A DNA stretch of 64,000 nucleotides from Moniliella sp. 'wahieum' (taxonomy: Eukaryota > Basidiomycota > Moniliellomycetes > Moniliellales > Moniliellaceae), in NCBI GenBank assembly GCA_003971905.1, contig RSEE01000023.1, positions 248,001-312,000 of the forward strand, given 5' to 3'. Within the stretch, counting starts at the first letter, position 1, and every line of letters begins with the position of its first letter. Below are positions 11,586-22,075 of this stretch, piece by piece. Made by a program: the position numbers and the translations under genes. The notes under the pieces were generated by a model. That model saw only the letters and a list, made by a program, of their open reading frames with translations. It was not told the DNA's origin and made no database searches.

Positions 11586-11832
11586 GTTGAGCCATCAGGC
11601 CTGAGGTGGCTCGTGCATTGGCCAAAATGTCCCTTCAGTTCCTCCTCAGGCCTGGGAGTTCCGTTGTTTTCTCTCCTGTTTTTCCTTGTTCCGCAACTTA
11701 GCCCCTGGTGGCGACTCGCTGCTTGATGTTCCTCTGTAGGCGTTGCTGATTGGCTTAGACCACCACCACCATCAGTGCGATTGCATCACCCTCGAGGACC
11801 ATCTGGACTCCAGGTCTCATCATTGTGCATGC
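11586..11832 (-). repeat. dispersed repeat family A, copy 2 (inverted)
   Basis: The reverse complement aligns with 9230-9482 and 21802-22042 over nearly its whole length. It is closer to copy 3 than to copy 1: both share GATGAGACCTGGAGTCC at one end and GCCTGAGGAGGAACTGAAGG near the other. Confidence 0.75.
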
Positions 11833-13412
11833 TTCGATTCACTTTTTTTCCAATACATACCATCTGTGTATTAGATCTAATAGCAAACTCCCTCGTTCCA
11901 ATATCGTCCGGTATTCCGTACGCTAGTTGGGGGTTCCTCCCCCACCTCGTTCTGTCACCTTCCTCCTAGCGGAGGGATTGAGCTTTATGCCAGGAATGGA
12001 GTGCAAATGATGAGCGTTTGACGACGGGGGGCTAATTCTGCCCTGACTCTCTGATCGTGGGGAGTGTACCCCGTAATCATTTGAGTAATGCTACACCAAT
12101 GGCACTAGTCTTTTTTGCGACAACAGATGGTGAGGTGGAACGAGGTTCCACACGAGCATCCGAAATACAAGTCGGTGTTTGCTGAGCTAGTGAAGGTGTT
12201 TGGGACATAGTGTGGGGGTGTGCGGGGAGTACCGACGACCCTCGTGCTGCAAAGATCCTTTGATAGTGTTTATCCGGAGACAGAGGCTGTGCCCATCTAT
12301 ATAGCGATCACTTGAGTAGCTTGAGTTCATTTTGGCTTGTGTCCGCACCCAATCCAACAAAAGTTGGGCGCGTTTTGCACGGGGCTGTTCGAGAACCGGA
12401 GCTGACCTGCTGGTGACTCCCACTGGCCTTTGGTGTCGGAGGAAATAAGCACAGCACACACCGGATGACCGGGATGACCGCCGAGACACAGCTCGAGAGC
12501 AAGCCGGGTATATAGGCGCAGCGCTTCCTTTTTGTCCCTTAATCTAAACACACACTCTCTGAGTAAAAAGAGGATATAATGACGCGGGGGTTGGCGTGGT
12601 AAGTAAAAAGTGCTTTAGTTGAGCGCTATATAGTGGGGATGAGTTCGATGAGTCCAGCGTGAGGATGTGCATAGCATTGCCGCCCCCACGCGCCCAACCC
12701 AATCAAGAAGTTGCTCGCCCAACAGATGATGCTCGCCATCAGAACTGAGCCCCTCAACAGGCCTCACATGCACAGGCCTCAACCGGGGAAGAGAGATATG
12801 ACGTCATACTTCTGAATACATATGGCGCTCGTGCGCTGAGCTTATAGTGGGAGCAGTTCTGATGGAGTCCTTTTCTTAGTGTGACCAGGTGCTTCCGATG
12901 GTTCGGGGCGGGCGGAAGCGCTATATAGGGTGTGTACGATAGGCGATAGCATAGGCCATGCTGGGGCGGGCCATCAGTTATAATACGGTGTGACTTGGCC
13001 AAACCAGATGGATGGCGATGCAGACGATGATGCCTGTGATGCACTTGATGCTGCGGATGATTCCGATGATTAGGATGATTTGATAGGCAAAACACATTGC
13101 AGCCTGGCCCCGATGGGGCCATCACGGGCCCGGCCATCCGCCGCCAGGCTATCGTCGTGCCGAGAGGGCGCAAGGATGACAAGCTCCTCAACCGATAGCA
13201 ATATCAATTGGCGAGGGTGTTCAGCGGTTGAGACGCAACGAACTTTATGGCCTGAGGCCCAGGGCTATCGGCGCTGGACGGAGTGGCGGGAGTTTAGATT
13301 TGGGGATCGAATTGGGCTGGCGCTGCCACTCGCTGCGCCGAGACAAGTCTTTCCGGGCTCCGTCGAGAGGATGGGGAAGACCAGCGCCCCACATTAACCT
13401 GCCACCCTGCTG
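11833..13412. other. gene-poor region
   Basis: No conserved gene is recognised. A short open stretch ending at 12210 (QMVRWNEVPHEHPKYK in its last part) and a 74-residue minus-strand frame at 12327-12551 look protein-like but match nothing I know. They may be decayed mobile-element pieces. Confidence 0.3.
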
Positions 13413-13800
13413 ACGCGTGACGTCGCTAACCAGTCCATCCCAGATCTCACAACCAGACGTCGGGGCAGCGGGGATGCGTGATGGGGCGCTGAGCCAGGCA
13501 CAGGGCGAGTGGCTGGCTGTGGTTGTGGTGTGCCCTGTGCCCTCCAGCAGCAGGCCGCGTCCATCACGCGTCAAATGTCGCGTTGAACGTTGAGATTGGG
13601 ATCTGAGATCTTACACTGCCGCCCGCCCTTGCAGGTGCGTGCGCTTGTCTGCGCAGGCAGGCAGTGTACAGTGGCCCCACGCTGGTTGTGCGCGCCCTGC
13701 GCACGGGCAGAGGGCAGCACCACAGCGCAGACCGAGCAGGAAAGAGCAGCACCCCGCACGGCGCCTGCCACGGCCAGACGCGGCGTGACGCGTGACGCGT
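13413..13800. promoter_or_regulatory. cluster of four ACGCGT boxes
   Basis: ACGCGT occurs at 13413-13418, 13566-13571, 13788-13793 and 13795-13800, the last two 7 bp apart in phase. ACGCGT is the known MluI cell-cycle box bound by MBF-type factors in fungi. The cluster lies upstream of the plus-strand ORF at 14090. Regulation through it is an inference; part of it may only reflect the general GCGT repeats of this region. Confidence 0.3.
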
Positions 13801-14089
13801 GACTGTCAGGTGATGCTCATGCGTCGGCGTGTTCCTTGGGCGTGGCGGCGGATTTGGCTGCTGCGGCAGTTAGTATTGTGTTAGTATGTTCGTCCTCGAC
13901 GCCGCCGCTGCACCACCCCGTGCGCTTTTTTTTGCCGCCGCCACCGCCAGCGCTGAGCGGGACGCTGTCCTCGCCACCATCGCCACCCCCTGGCCCCCTG
14001 CCCCCTGCCCCCCGCCTCCGCCCCCGCTCCTCGCCAGACAGCCGTGCCCCGCTGCGCCTAGCCCTCCAGCCGTGCCCGCCGCCCACAAC

Positions 14090-14919
14090 ATGAACCCCGC
14101 CTCTCTCTTCCCCGCCGCCGCCCACCACCATCGCCCGCACCGCCCTCAGCGGCGCACCCCCCCCGCGCCCGACTCTGAATCCCCCCTGTCGTCTCTCGCC
14201 GACGGCGGCTCCGTCCACCGCGTTTCAAGCATCTCCCAGCGCTGCGCAGCGTCCAGGCCGGCATGGCAACTCGGTCCCATGCCCATCCACACCGCAAACG
14301 ACCGTCGCCCCAGTACATCCACCACACGCCGCTGGTCGCCACCAGCCCCAACCGGTTGGCTCCAACCCAGACCTCGCCCTTATTGGCAGGTACCTCTCCG
14401 ATGCCGCGTCCTCGCTCCCGCCCCCGCCCGACGGAGGCACATCGCCCTCGACGTTGGGTTCTGCTTGTTCCGAAGTCGCTTTTCCTTTTTCCCCCCCACC
14501 GTCGTCGCTCCTCCCTCGCCCAGGAAAGGTCAAACCTGGTTCACTGCGTCACTCCTACTCGACCACCGCAATGGATCCCCCCCACCGCCCCGACCCGCCC
14601 CCTGAAACTGTGCCGATTTCTCCGCGCAAGACAAGCAATGCTTCTTCGCGCGTGAACGGCAATGGCGTACTGGCGTCTGCACAAGCACAAGCACCAGCAC
14701 AAGCCGACCCGCTATCTCTTCCTTGTCCAGCTCCGCCCCCGCCCCCCCGATGCACCGCCACACACACTACCCCGCCACCATTCCCTCTCCCGCAGTGCCA
14801 TATCCGACTCGCATGCGCTTCAACTTGTAACCCAACCAGTCCAACGCGTTTATGCCGTCGTCGCGGCGCCACGTTCGCTCAGCCCGGATCAGGTGCGGCG
14901 GATCAGCCAGATGGACTGA
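14090..14919 (+). CDS. Pro/Ser-rich hypothetical protein
   Basis: Not recognised. Starting at MNPASLFPAAAHHHRPHRPQ, the sequence can be followed through all three frames with continuous Ser, Pro, Thr and Arg-rich composition: SPLSSLADGGSVHRVSSISQ, then TRSHAHPHRKRPSPQYIHHT, then PPPDGGTSPSTLGSACSEVAF, then PISPRKTSNASSRVNGNG. A possible end is SLSPDQVRRISQMD at 14919. RS/SP-type motifs suggest a disordered, phosphorylated regulator. A five-fold Gln-Ala run (about 14678-14710) is present. GC-rich DNA gives such frames by chance, so this may not be a gene. It is followed 127 bp later by the acetyltransferase start. Confidence 0.35.
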
Positions 14920-15045
14920 GCGTACAGCATTCCCTCCCCTCCCCGCGTCGTGCGTCGGTGGCCTTGGCTGCCTCGGTGCCCTCGGTGTCCCGCACCCGCC
15001 CACCAAAACCCTTCTGTCTCGGGGCGTGCCCCACGTTCGTCGTCC

Positions 15046-15867
15046 ATGCAGGTTGACCCCCGACCGGCCTCTCTCTCCTCGGTCTCACCAGAGCCCGCTG
15101 TGTGCCTGGACCGTTGACAATAGGCGACGTTTGACTTGTCCGTCCGGATGAGTTTGAAGCGAGTGTACATGATCGAAAGCCAATCGCGGGCACCGGACGA
15201 AGTGGTGCCGTTTCCACTGTTCCAATACCGTCTTAGCCGTGCTCCGTTTCTATTTGGGCGCCTACATGCATTCTACTTTGGGTCGGCGGCCGTTGTTGCG
15301 CGAGAAGGATAATGGGTCCGGGAAGAAGCGTCGGTGGGCGCGGGATCGGCTCGCACGACCGCATCCAAACCAACGTTTGCCTCCACAGCTTCAATGCCCA
15401 CTAAACGGATCTTGGTCGGATACGTGTGTGCTACCGCCTCCCCGGCGTTTACGGTGAACGCAATCAAGGTACATGATGATGGGCCTGACGCTCGCACGAT
15501 GTGCATTCATTCGGTTGTAGTTCAAGATGCCTTTCGTGGCCGCGGCTTGGCAAGGGAATGGTGGAAACCCTGATGGCCTGGGTACGGGAAGCTGAACTGG
15601 GCCAAGGCCAGACTGTCGTTCGTGCCACGAACGCGGCACGACCCAAGTGGCCGGGACGAGTCTTTCGAACGACGTGATCATCCGGCATGGGGTTGGAAGA
15701 AGCGGCAGTCCTGTCCCATTCGGATACGATCCCCTTCTTTCTCAAGTGTGTTTCCATCTGGTCGGAATGAGTTACGTGCAAACGGGTACGAGCAAGAGTG
15801 GTACGAGCTCCGGCGCGACATTGTCCGCCCGACACGATGGCCCCGTGGGACCCAACTGGGCGGATGA
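15046..15867 (+). CDS. GNAT N-acetyltransferase, polyamine/arylalkylamine (AANAT/PAA1) type
   Basis: Predicted to transfer acetyl from acetyl-CoA to polyamines or aromatic amines. The proposed start is MQVDPRPASLSSVSPEPAV at 15046. After a frame change comes RVYMIESQSRAPDEVVPFPL, the AANAT helix that reads 'ESA.FP.DEAAS' in relatives, then YRLSRAP and FLGAYMH-like residues. The acetyl-CoA core follows: KRILVGYVCATA, then DARTMCIHSVVVQDAFRGRG with the VV(V)..(Y/F)R.RG.A loop that binds CoA pyrophosphate. The C-terminal part is VWFHLVGMSYVQTG and WYELRRDIVRPTRWP. At least four frameshifts occur (about 15120, 15230, 15560 and 15760). The N-terminus and end are uncertain by tens of codons. The Mss4-like gene begins only about 70 bp downstream on the same strand. 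Confidence 0.8.
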
Positions 15868-15937
15868 GATGCCAAAGTATTGAGCCGCAGTTCCTACGTT
15901 CCTCCAAGTATCTGCTGCTCGTCGGACCGAGCGGCAG

Positions 15938-16854
15938 ATGCTTCAGCAGCTGTCCATCTCCACTGCCACCGATGGCTCGAGCGCCGAGCCCGCGGATATG
16001 TACCTCTCTCCTCTGAGTGATGTATTTGCCATCTCGCCCACCTCTTCGCCCATCCCGGTCTCCAGCAAAGGCACTCTGCCACCCTCTGGTACGTGTCCGC
16101 CTTTACCATCCCTTTTTTCATTACTGATTCCTCTGCTTTACAGGTTGCGATGCTGTGGCTCGTCGGACAACTCAGATGGTGGGACCACTGCGCTGCCCTC
16201 CCGCAAGTCCCCTGGTGGACAGACCTCGTCCCGCATGGAGTCCCGCGTGGGGTCCCGCGTGGGTCCCGCGCTGCCTCCACCTCCTTCCCAGGTCCCATCC
16301 CTCTCGCCAGCCCAGCACCCAGAGCGGGTGCCGTGTACGGCAATGCGTTGGCAAGCAAAACGTTTGCCGAGGATGTCAAGCAAGCGCGAGGCGCGCCTGG
16401 TCGACCGCACGCTTGGCACAACGTACCGGAGATCTACTGCCCCGGCCTGAATGCGGCGCGTTGCTAATGCGCCCAGATCGGGTGTTGTACAACAGCCGCG
16501 AATGTGGGCCGCTCGCCGCCCCCGAGGCCAGCTTGGTTAGCACCATGCCGCTTCCGCAGCCCCCTCGATGCCGGCGGGACTGCAATCGACCAATGCGCCT
16601 GCCCTGACTTTGCTGGCGTTTTGGACGACCCCGACCGCTCTCTCGTTCTGTGGCATTGCGCTGACCGACGAGGTAGCGTGGAAATGGGGAGGGAGCGAGC
16701 GGACCGAAAGCGAGGTCCGGTTGCCCATCCGGTTCTTGACCTGCGCGTCCTGTGGCTGTGGACCCTGGGCTACACCTTACTTCCGCTCGACCCATCTGAC
16801 GAGCAGGAGTATCTCGTCGCGGCCGATCGGGTGCGGTACAATTTTGGCGGATGA
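15938..16854 (+). CDS. Mss4/DSS4-like Rab-interacting zinc protein
   Basis: Mss4/DSS4 proteins bind nucleotide-free exocytic Rab GTPases (Sec4 type) and act as exchange factor or chaperone in secretion. The proposed start is MLQQLSISTATDGSSAEPAD. A Ser/Pro-rich N-terminal extension follows, with a likely intron at 16089-16143 (GTACGTG...TTTACAG). The globular part begins near AWHNVPEIYCP, and with one base inserted reads RPECGALLMRPDRV, giving the first CXXXXC-type zinc pair. It then reads LTDEVAWKWGG and LPIRFLTCASCGCGP, the second Cys pair, followed by LGYTLLPLDPSDEQEYLVAADRVRYNF, which corresponds to the family ending G.....(E).(Y/F)(Y/V)A..RV. There are frame changes at about 16450, 16610 and 16770. 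The extension of about 160 residues is longer than in yeast Dss4. Zinc binding is inferred from the cysteines. Confidence 0.75.
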
Positions 16855-17529
16855 TCCAAGGAGCCGTCTGGCCACCGCCTGAACCTGGGTAGGCGTTTTG
16901 GTGGTCTCGCTCCTTGTTGTCGGGTTCACTCTTTGTTACGTTTTCTTTCGGGTCTGAGTGTCGATCCCTTTTTCCCACCACCTACCCTCGCTACCTTCTC
17001 TCTGGCCGCACGACCCCCCTCCCCCTTAATATATATCGCCTGAGCCAACCGCTCGGCCAACGTTCCTTTGCGTGGATTCGTTTTGATGTTTTCTGTTCTG
17101 TTCTATTCGTTTTCTACGATGGGCGGCGGCCCCCAAGCGAGCCAAAGGTCGCGCTACACCCTGCTTTCTGGCATTATCTAGATCGGGTTCCATTTCCTGG
17201 CTTGTCCGTCGCAGCTCTTCGTCCGCCTCTTTTACGTCGTGCCTGCGCCGGCGCCGGGGTTGGGGACAGTAGTATCAATACTCCGCGTCGTGGACAGGTT
17301 CTGTTTTTCTGTGTCTCCGTGGTGGGTTCAGCTTAATCTATATCGTGTCCCTCCCCCTGCCATACTAGCTGGGCAGATGGGCAGACTGGACGGGGTGAGT
17401 CGGATGAGTACTGAGTAACAGTGAGTCCGCGGGGGGAATTGTTTGGGTGCCGACACAACGTCGCTAAGGTAACGACCATGGCAAGTAAGCTGGTACGTTA
17501 CCCCACAGTACGGGGACTACTCTTAAACG
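16855..17529. other. intergenic
   Basis: Pyrimidine-rich sequence downstream of the Mss4-like gene, with TAATATATAT at about 17028. No gene recognised. An AGTACTGAGTAAC motif near 17406 also appears in related form at about 9505 and 32320. Confidence 0.35.
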
Positions 17530-17767
17530 GGTCTAGACGACCTACGCCCGCTGCTTTTCCCTCAGAGAGTTTGAGCGGGCCCTAGCACCCAGGCGACCAC
17601 CCAAACCACATAGAAGGTGTCTCCGTCTCTGCCGCGCAGCTCGGTTCAACCAGGATCTGAGACCAGACATATCGTGCGTGGCTCGGTTGACCGTCCAATT
17701 TGAAGGGTAATATGTACCCGTTAATAAACTACTACAGGAGCGGCTCCGGCCTCGGGGCTTCCCCATG
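17530..17767 (+). mobile_element. repeat family B, 3' end fragment, copy 1
   Basis: Aligns with 24895-25138: shared CGACCTACG, GG(C/A)(G/A)(A/G)CCACCCAAAC, CTCGGTTCAACCAGGATCTG and, at the end, a GC-rich stem-loop followed by CCCCATGAC. In both copies an open plus-strand frame contains ARFNQDL, so the family once coded for protein. It is probably the 3' end of a retroelement or other transposon. The rest of the element is not seen here. Confidence 0.6.
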
Positions 17768-18241
17768 ACAGCGATTGGGACAGTCAAAAGGGAAGCAGTG
17801 AGGGTAGTTCGTATATATATCGTCGTCAGCCTTCCACCTACTATGGCTCTCATCCTGAGGCACCAGAGGCAAAAGGTGAAGAAACCATACTTTCTGGACA
17901 GCCGCTGGTTGTTTATATGTTCCTGCACCCTCACGGGCATATACCTCTTCAGTGGTGCCGGAGTCAAACGTTCCCATGACCACGAAGGTCTTCCTGGGTT
18001 GAGCCTTGTTCAGTATAGCGGACAACACCCCCGCTACAACCCGACAGACACAGCAGTTCTCCAAAAAAGCTGCCGCCGCGACAATGGCTCTTCCCATCCG
18101 ACGGCAGCAGCTTCTGCTGTCCATCCAGGGGGGCTCCCTAGGCAGGGATACAGCGCCCATCCCCCTCTCATACCCCTTTTTTTTGTGGGTTGACTCCATA
18201 CTACAGTGACAATCGGCCTGGCGATGACAATAGCTAGGCAT
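17768..18241. other. region after repeat B copy 1
   Basis: A minus-strand open frame of 171 codons (18247-17732) overlaps repeat B and starts within the next repeat. It has no recognisable domain, so I do not annotate it as a gene. Confidence 0.3.
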
Positions 18242-18280
18242 TTGCACATTTCAACTCCGCGTTCCCCATGGGGATGCGGC
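18242..18280 (+). repeat. 39-bp exact repeat, copy 1
   Basis: Identical over 39 bases to 19901-19939 (begins TTGCACATTTCAACTCCGCG). In copy 1 it runs directly into a tract of GTCACATG/GTCACA units. Confidence 0.9.
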
Positions 18281-18375
18281 GCATGTCACATGTCACATCC
18301 CCTGTCACATCCCCTGTCACAGCTATGTCACAGCCCATGTCACAGCCCATTCACATGTGATCGCACGTGTCACGT
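18281..18375 (+). repeat. degenerate (TGTCACA)-rich tract
   Basis: Repeated units CATGTCACA, CCCTGTCACAT and CCCATGTCACAG follow one another, with a copy of TCACATGTCAC at 18286-18296. The units resemble the dispersed 11-mer found elsewhere in the window. Confidence 0.7.
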
Positions 18376-19900
18376 CGCACTCCTAGTAGTGGGTGCGTCC
18401 CCCCTCGCATCAAGAGGTCCAGCCGAGGATGATATTCAATGCCTCCTCTCCACGCAGCTTCATCCCCACGGGCATTCCTAGATCCCTTCTCTCCAGCGTT
18501 ACTATCCACTTCATCTACCCAGACGCCCGTTTTCCATACCCTTGGCCTCACATTGTGCTATGCAATACTATGTACCAACCACATTGTAGTTTTAAACCAA
18601 TCTCATTCTTCAACGATCAACACAACAACGAAACAAGACGAAAACGAAAACGAAAACAAAGCCAGTCATTGGTCCAGGTCCCATGCGTCCACCATTTCCA
18701 CCTCTGGGCAATACACCTCCTCTGCCATGTCCCACGCGTCCTGCATCTCCACCTCTGGGCAATGCACCTCCACCACCACCGGCCCATGGCGACGCTTGCG
18801 CACGGTCACGCGAGGCTCGGCCGTGTTGACATCGAACCTGGCCCGAGGCACCGCTGGCGCCAGCACCCGCTCCTCAGCCGCCTTTGGCTTCTTGCGCAGG
18901 ATCGAAGGGCCTGGCTGGGCGTTGCGATCGTGCCCAACTTGGAAGTTCGGATGCTCGGATGGGAATGATGGGCGCCAGCCAGTAGCGGGGGGGGTAGTTA
19001 GATGGCAGACCCGGGCTCGTGGTCAGAGGAGAGAGGCGGAAGGTGAACTGGAACTCGGTCAGAGGCGGGAGGGCAGCATTTCGGTACTGGGTGAGCGGTT
19101 CGAGAAGGTAGGTGGTGGGAGGGAGACAAGAAGTTTTGCACCCATCCGAGGTTACTTATGCCCCCGCCCCCGCCGCCGTTGGGGCAATATGAGGCATTTT
19201 TGCCCCAACGGCGGGGAGCACACTGCCCTCAAGCCTCAGGCCGCTGCCTCGGCTTCAGCACACTGTGCTACCTCGACTGCTGCCGTGCGGTGTGACATGT
19301 ATCTCGGAGCAGGCCGGGTAGCACACTGCCCTCAGGCCCCAGGCCGAACCCGCAGGCCTTAACCCAGCCCCACGGTGGATAATGCCAGACGAAGACCTGA
19401 ATTCCCACGGTGGCCAAACCGGCCCAGGCCGACGGATCGTGCTCCGTCACGGCTCCACTTGGAGAGGTAGGTTGTCTCCTCCATTCTGCTTGGCCTTTGT
19501 TGATGAACGCCAGAGGTCCAACCAAAGGGTAGGCCGTGCCGTGAAGGACATGGGTACCTGGACATGGGTACCTGGCCGAAATGGAAGGGTTAGATCAGTG
19601 GAGAGGAGGAGAGGAGAGATGGAACATACCTTGACCGCAACATAAAGAGAATCGTCGGTTGGCCGTTGCAGAGTGTCCGTGTGGCGTACCGACGGCCACA
19701 TGCTGGCGATGAGGGATGGAGATGGAATCCAAGAGCTAAGGAGAGCCAGAGCTATGGGCCTGGATGGGCTCCTGGGGTGGAGGCCAGGGGAAGCTCGTGG
19801 AAGGTCCGCAGCTCACTGCCCCGGTGCCCTGTGTGCATCGGGCCACGTCTCCAGCCGAGCTCTTTTGTCGGCGTACCGACGACCGCGCTGCGGGCTCGCA
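18376..19900. other. repeat-rich region, no clear gene
   Basis: Plus-strand frames here are long (up to about 300 codons) but consist of Arg/Gly/Ser low-complexity sequence without family motifs. A tandem pair of CCACCTCTGGGCAAT units occurs at about 18700 and 18748. GGCCTCAGGC-type palindromes appear near 19230 and 19335. Confidence 0.3.
19175..19216. repeat. perfect 15-bp inverted repeat with 12-nt loop
   Basis: Arms CCGCCGTTGGGGCAA (19175-19189) and TTGCCCCAACGGCGG (19202-19216) are exact reverse complements around loop 19190-19201. The structure could form a stable hairpin or cruciform. It lies in the non-coding repeat-rich zone and has no T run beside it. Confidence 0.85.
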
Positions 19901-19939
19901 TTGCACATTTCAACTCCGCGTTCCCCATGGGGATGCGGC
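19901..19939 (+). repeat. 39-bp exact repeat, copy 2
   Basis: Identical to 18242-18280. One mismatch follows, then CATGTC matches again. Confidence 0.9.
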
Positions 19940-19983
19940 CCATGTCGCTCCATTCCAGCGCCAATTAAGCGCCCGGGACCGAT

Positions 19984-21225
19984 ATGGAGAGGTCGATGAC
20001 ATCTTCCAATATGACGTCTTTGACCGGCCGGCAAATCGAGTACGTATCCTTCTTCCTTTCGCTCACACTGGGAGACGCAACCATCCAACACGAAAGAACA
20101 GCTTCCGACGGCCCGTTCACCCCGCGTTACCAGCTCCCCCGCCGCAGCTGCTTCACCCAGCCCAACAAGCGCCAAGCGCCCGTTGTTTTCGTTCCTGCGG
20201 AACGAGGATGAGGGAGAGGGAGAGCACACGGGGACTCGTTCCCCCCGTCCTACCAAGAAGCTGCGCTCAAAACCTCCCCCCAAACCGGAGCCCAAGTGGA
20301 AGTCAAAGCTCAAGGCTACCTTGCGCCGCGAGCGGGTGGAGGTACCCGCGGCGAACGATTTCTCTTCCCGCCGCGTACCCAATAGGCTCATGATCAGAGG
20401 CGCGGGCGTAACGGAAACGTACCGCCAGGTTCAATGCCGGCCTTGAGGCGATCCTAGATCGGTTTGAAGAAAATCTTCAAAACACTTTGGTGCCAAAGCG
20501 TATGGGACGACAACACAACCCCCTCCTCTTGCGAATCTTCAGAAGATGAGTGGGACGGGGAGGCGAGTGAGGAATACTCTGAGCCCGATGGGTGCTCGGT
20601 GCAGGAACTCATCTTATTAATGGGGGCGCCATGCCTGTTTGGTCTGAACGACAATGTCTTCTGTCCCACCTAGTCCGAAAAAGAGGACGAGACGGACACA
20701 ACCAACAGTGGACCACCAAGCCCGCACCTTGAGTGCCCTTTGATTATCCCACCCTTCTCCACATTGGCGGAGGAGGAGGTAAACACAGTTGTCGGCAAGC
20801 AACGACGACCTTCCGAGTCCTATACTTCCGCTTGTGGCCCCCGACGAGAGACTGATTCGTGTGAAGAAAACGAAAGTGGTGGGCGCCTCTTCCCTCACCC
20901 TGATCCCCTTCGCCCCGTCGTCCCAGGTTATGCACAGACGAACGGCGACAGGTTCCGCCCCTTCGGGCACGGTACCCTTCATTCTTCCCAATACACACTG
21001 CAGGAGGTTACAGCGTAGCAAGTGGGAGGCCCATCGCTCCAGCATCTGTCCCAGAAGCAGCTAAGCAAGCCGTTCAACGGCCCGGAACCACCAAGTATTG
21101 TAACCGAAGATTACAGCGCCCTTGGAGAAGGACCAGCGGAGCCTGGTGATGTGGCGCGTGGAGGCAAGGCCGCTCAAATGGCCATGCGAGCCAGCTCACC
21201 TTGTCGAGGCCAAGATGCTGACTGA
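19984..21225 (+). CDS. unrecognised coding fragments, several frames
   Basis: A chain of open stretches in changing frames has protein-like composition. It includes EQLPTARSPRVTSSPAAAAS, FSFLRNEDEGEGEHTGTRSP, KWKSKLKATLRRERVEVPAA, FNAGLEAILDRFEENLQNTL, SSCESSEDEWDGEASEEYSE, DDLPSPILPLVAPDERLIRV and SKPFNGPEPPSIVTEDYSAL. The alternation of basic, amphipathic and acidic blocks suggests one protein with indels, perhaps ORF1 of a retroelement, since repeat families A and B flank it. I recognise no domain. It may equally be a host nuclear protein or a decayed element. Confidence 0.3.
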
Positions 21226-21801
21226 GTTGGCTGCAGTGTTACATTGCCAATGCCCCATAACCGGCAAGCCGGGGTGCTGGGCGTCGAGCTGATCCCGCTG
21301 GATAACACGGGGCGGTACTGGTCCCCTTGGATGACCAAGGTGGTGGGGGTGGATGCACACTACTGCCTGGCCTCCACCTCTTTGTCGTGGCCTTAATCGA
21401 CGTGACTACTTTTTTCTCACCTGAGCAAAAAAGGCGAAAAGGCAGAAGAGCACTCAATCTGTGTAGTGCATATGCATTGCTCTACTTTTCCCCTTTCGGT
21501 GACGTCTCGATGACTCCAATGTCAACTACCCTCCGTCTCCCCAAGTGTGGTTGAGACCCCCCATCCCCTCCCATCGTATGGGTGTACACCGCCCTTCTGT
21601 GTCTCGCTCTAGAATCGTATGATGGTTTCCCTGGTCCAATTCGTCCACGACTCTAAATATATAGAGTAGAAATAGGAGACCGATGAAATCACCGTCAGCA
21701 GAAAAGGTAGCTCGTCTCCATCCCCATTTCCATGGGTTAACGTGCTGTCGTCCCCGACGCATCCCACTTGAAGAGCATACCGATTAACATATCCTTTGGG
21801 G
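21226..21801. other. intergenic / repeat border
   Basis: No gene recognised. The stretch leads into repeat family A copy 3. Confidence 0.35.
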
Positions 21802-22042
21802 TGCATGGCCAATGATGAGACCTGGAGTCCTGATGGTCCTCGAGGGTGATGCAATCACACTTTGTCGTGGTGGTGGTGTGGCAACCAGCAATGCCTACAG
21901 AGGAACATCAGGCAAAGAGTAGCCATCAGGGGCTAAGCTGCAGGACAAGGAGTAAAACAGGAGAGGGAAAACAGCGGAACTCCTAGGCCTGAGGAGGAAC
22001 TGAAGGGACATTGGCCAAAGCACGAACCACCTAGCTCAACAG
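21802..22042 (+). repeat. dispersed repeat family A, copy 3
   Basis: Aligns with 9230-9482 (same orientation) and with the reverse complement of 11586-11832. Begins GCATGG.CAATGATGAGACC and ends at AGCTCAACAG. Confidence 0.75.
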
Positions 22043-22075
22043 CCAACACCTTATCGCGTACATCCTCCTGAACCA

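Noticed and set aside
17542-18247. 171- and 141-codon minus-strand frames
   Set aside because: They run across the end of repeat family B and adjoining repeats and contain no recognisable domain; the repeat's own coding frame is on the plus strand.
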